DNA from: CAYYNP01 sp964472545
GTDB lineage: Bacteria > Planctomycetota > Planctomycetia > Pirellulales > Thermoguttaceae
DNA length: 64,000 bases
Reading direction: 5' to 3'
Assembly (NCBI GenBank): GCA_964472545.1
Contig: CAYYNP010000013.1
Span: forward strand, 7,213 to 71,212
Positions 62,320-64,000 of this stretch are shown one piece after another. Under the pieces are notes generated by a model. The model made no database searches and had not been told where the DNA came from. It saw nothing but the letters and a program-made list of their open reading frames with translations. The position numbers were made by a program, and so were the translations under genes. Every line of letters starts with the position of its first letter. Position 1 is the first letter of the stretch.

Positions 62320-63368
62320 TTACCCGAAGACCTCGAAGAACGCAAACACGTTGGCCCGCCCCTGGAGGCCGTCGCGCCCGGCGCCGGCGCAAGGATCGGC
62401 TCGGCCGAATCCGCACTGACCAGCGACAGGGCAACGATCTCGGTCTCCACGGTCGCAAACGAAACCGGTCCCTCCGAGATGTAGCCCGATCCGGCCACCG
62501 GGAATGCGTCGCTGGTGGAAATCACCGGCGTGGTCGGCGTCAATGAGGGCGCGGTTGGGCCATAGATCACCACCGCGTCGTCCGGGGCCTGCGAATTCGG
62601 GTCTCGCGGAAGCGTCTTCCAGCCGAACGGATGATCCACCGTCGTGCCGTCCGGATAGACGGCCGAGATGCTCAGCCAATAGATTTCGTTCCTGGCCGGG
62701 TCCTGGAAGAACCATTGGTCCTCGGCCAACGTCTGGTCGAAACGGAACGTGGCCTCGTAGGTCTCGTTGCGCGGGTCGAAGTCCCAGCCGACGAACTGGC
62801 TGGTGGTGCTCGTCAGATCCTGTTCCCAAACGACGCGTCCCGGACGGCTGAAGTGCGTCAGGTCGCCGACCGGCACGTCGGTCCATATCGCCGCATGGAA
62901 GGCCTCCGGCAGCGGCGGTTCTGCGACTTCATTTGAGCCGACGAACGAACCCCACCAAGTCAGCCCGGTGATCGGATCCGGGTTGATGCAGAGAAAGTCG
63001 TCGGCCGCGATCTGCTCGCTGCCGAAAACCGACGGCTCATTCCAGCCAAGGAAGACGTTATCCGGCTGCGCTTGCACCGGCGGCTGGGCCCACTTGATCT
63101 CGCCGGTGATTTGAGGATCGACCAGAATCTCGGCCACGTTGGCGGCGTGGTCTTCCGCCTCGAGTCCCATCGCAAGTTCCGGTCCGATCGACAACAGATG
63201 CCGCGCCTCGAGCGGTTCGAATCGCGACTGCCGCATCCGCGACGCCGACGCCGCCTTACGCCCTCTCTTGCCCGCAGCCTTACCCCGGGGGCTCGATGGT
63301 CTGGAGGTCTGCTCGCGTTTGCGTTTTGGTGAGGGACGACGACTGGGCTTCCGCGGCGACATGCGCAT
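62289..63368 (-). CDS. N-terminal part of the giant surface protein
   Basis: A 359-codon frame that begins the giant protein. ATG 63368 has CGAGGA about 8 bases upstream. The Arg/Lys-rich start (MRMSPRKPSRRPSPKRKR) leads to FEPLEARHLLS (63189-63221), the LEPR-XLL-type motif at the start of many planctomycete giant proteins. Next comes a KW module (IKWAQPPVQ... DDFLCINPDPITGLTWWGSF... WKTLPRDPNSQAPDDAVVIY) and an EIVALSLVSADS segment. After APAPGATA the sequence loses family likeness (SRGGPTCLRSSRSSGK), runs through seven Gly codons and stops. In the other frame, that of the main gene, the same bases read NVFAFFEVFG, a clear copy of the SFFDVF motif. The break is therefore a frameshift. Confidence 0.8.
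   Translation of the reverse strand: MRMSPRKPSRRPSPKRKREQTSRPSSPRGKAAGKRGRKAASASRMRQSRFEPLEARHLLSIGPELAMGLEAEDHAANVAEILVDPQITGEIKWAQPPVQAQPDNVFLGWNEPSVFGSEQIAADDFLCINPDPITGLTWWGSFVGSNEVAEPPLPEAFHAAIWTDVPVGDLTHFSRPGRVVWEQDLTSTTSQFVGWDFDPRNETYEATFRFDQTLAEDQWFFQDPARNEIYWLSISAVYPDGTTVDHPFGWKTLPRDPNSQAPDDAVVIYGPTAPSLTPTTPVISTSDAFPVAGSGYISEGPVSFATVETEIVALSLVSADSAEPILAPAPGATASRGGPTCLRSSRSSGKCGGGGGGGA
62294..62315 (-). repeat. Run of 22 C (poly-G on the coding strand) at the frame break
   Basis: A 22-base homopolymer within a Gly-rich coding part (GGIGGIGAVGG). A run length of 20 or 23 would join the N-terminal and main frames. It may be a real slippage site or a sequencing or assembly error. Confidence 0.85.
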
Positions 63369-63514
63369 GATTCCATCCTCGTTACAAGCTGGTGTGAGCG
63401 GACGCCCCGACCAAGGCGCCCGGCAGAGAGAAGCAGGACCACGACCTCCGTCTCCACGGCGCCGGAAAAGAGACGCCGCAGACCTATTTTCAGGAATAGA
63501 CTAGCTAATCGATG

Positions 63515-63542
63515 AATCTAGCAATCTTTTCCGGTTTGTCAA
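63515..63542 (-). promoter_or_regulatory. Candidate sigma70-type promoter of the giant gene
   Basis: On the minus strand TTGACA (63542-63537) is followed after 16 bases by TAGATT (63520-63515), in an AT-rich stretch unlike the surrounding GC-rich DNA. Transcription would start near 63508, giving a leader of about 140 bases before ATG 63368. The rest of the 269-base gap shows no gene. Confidence 0.55.
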
Positions 63543-63637
63543 TGAAATTGTCCAGAAACCCGGAATCAGGCGGACACCTTGACTCTACGGAGGGGGGCAG
63601 CACAATCGCTTCGTGGTTTCTACTGCCAGAACGCATG

Positions 63638-64000
63638 TCAGAGCGTGGCTAGCAGGGCGTCGATCGCCTCGTTTGCACCGCTCGGTTTCGCCGCCGGCCG
63701 GCTCGATCGCCCGGGCAGGTCGTAGTCGGGAAGCCATGCCGGAGCGAGGGAAGAAAGCTGCGGCGATGCTTCGCTTTGGTCTCCGACGGGCGAGAGGTCG
63801 AGCAGCGTCAGCGCGGTGAGGAAGTTCGTCTGGTTGTTGCGGGCCATCAACACGTCGGTGGTCGTCACGCGCTGGTCGCGGTTGTAGTCGTAAGGGAAGT
63901 TGATGGTGGCGGGGTTGAGGAAGTTGCGAGGGTTGTTTCGGGCCAGAAGTACGTCGGTGGGGGTGACCTGGGTGTTGGTCACCGAGTTGCCGGCCTCGCC
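63638..64000 (-). CDS. C-terminal end of a dockerin-like protein (partial)
   Basis: Only the last 120 residues are in the window; the frame is open at the right edge (it reads GEAGNSVTNTQ from base 64000). Two dockerin-like repeats are seen: VTPTDVLLARNNPRNFLN and DYNRDQRVTTTDVLMARNNQ, followed by a variable acidic/Pro-rich tail ending AIDALLATL. The same layout ends the giant protein, so this is another exported surface protein of that class. Its stop lies 270 bases upstream of the giant gene start on the same strand. Confidence 0.85.
   Translation of the reverse strand, partial: GEAGNSVTNTQVTPTDVLLARNNPRNFLNPATINFPYDYNRDQRVTTTDVLMARNNQTNFLTALTLLDLSPVGDQSEASPQLSSLAPAWLPDYDLPGRSSRPAAKPSGANEAIDALLATL

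Noticed and set aside
59974..62484. An 836-codon plus-strand frame opposite the N-terminal region of the giant gene
   Set aside because: Same cause as above; it has no ribosome site, signal or domain and lies wholly across well-supported minus-strand modules.

Overview
The window is GC-rich DNA from a planctomycete, most likely in or near the Pirellulales. This is inferred from family content: two secreted type I sulfatases, a SUMF1-like lipoprotein, a ThuA-like protein, a PmoA-like (DUF6807-type) protein, a Tat-exported Gfo/Idh/MocA oxidoreductase, an HzsA-related cytochrome, and giant exported proteins with an LEPR-XLL-type N-terminus and dockerin-like C-terminus. No rRNA, tRNA, CRISPR array or intact mobile element was seen.

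Layout. 1-4.6 kb: SUMF1-like lipoprotein, a secreted sulfatase, and a two-gene unit of a double HMA-like metal-binding protein and a TIM-barrel glycosidase-like protein. 4.7-8.9 kb: a minus-strand ATP-grasp ligase and zincin pair overlapping by ATGA, then a zincin-TPR protein and the remnant of an IS3-type transposase OrfA. 9.3-17.2 kb: HzsA-related dihaem protein, ThuA-like protein, Tat-exported oxidoreductase, and two TPM-domain membrane proteins. 17.2-21.1 kb: a BNR/sialidase-like protein and a CBM9-like protein, bracketed by two direct copies of a roughly 230-bp nested palindromic repeat. 21.0-28.6 kb: a large glycosidase-like protein, a frameshifted zinc-ribbon/membrane gene, an internally deleted endonuclease/exonuclease/phosphatase-family protein, a PmoA-like protein and a second sulfatase. 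28.9-37.7 kb: signal transduction, with an HBM-type chemoreceptor, a CheY-like receiver, two FixJ-like regulators and a 1333-residue cytoplasmic kinase with seven PAS domains and one GAF domain.

37.9-63.4 kb is one giant minus-strand gene for a cell-surface protein of about 8,490 residues. It is split into two reading frames near a run of 22 C (G on the coding strand). Its modules are 19 GEVED domains, about 20 copies of a motif SFFDVF followed in many copies by TELSVDGGQT, six KW...GWKTRP modules, Calx-beta, cadherin-like/Big, SdrD_B, PPC and lactonase-propeller domains, a caspase-fold (C13-like) peptidase domain with His and Cys in place, and a terminal dockerin-like domain. Tandem 510-bp units, two of them identical, show recent internal duplication. 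A second dockerin-type gene runs off the right edge.

Taken together, the genes suit a particle-attached heterotroph that degrades sulfated polysaccharides: exported sulfatases and glycosidase-like proteins, an exported oxidoreductase, sensory proteins and a very large surface protein. The least explained elements are the giant protein (embedded peptidase, SFFDVF repeat, broken frame), the zincin/ATP-grasp locus and the HzsA-related protein.
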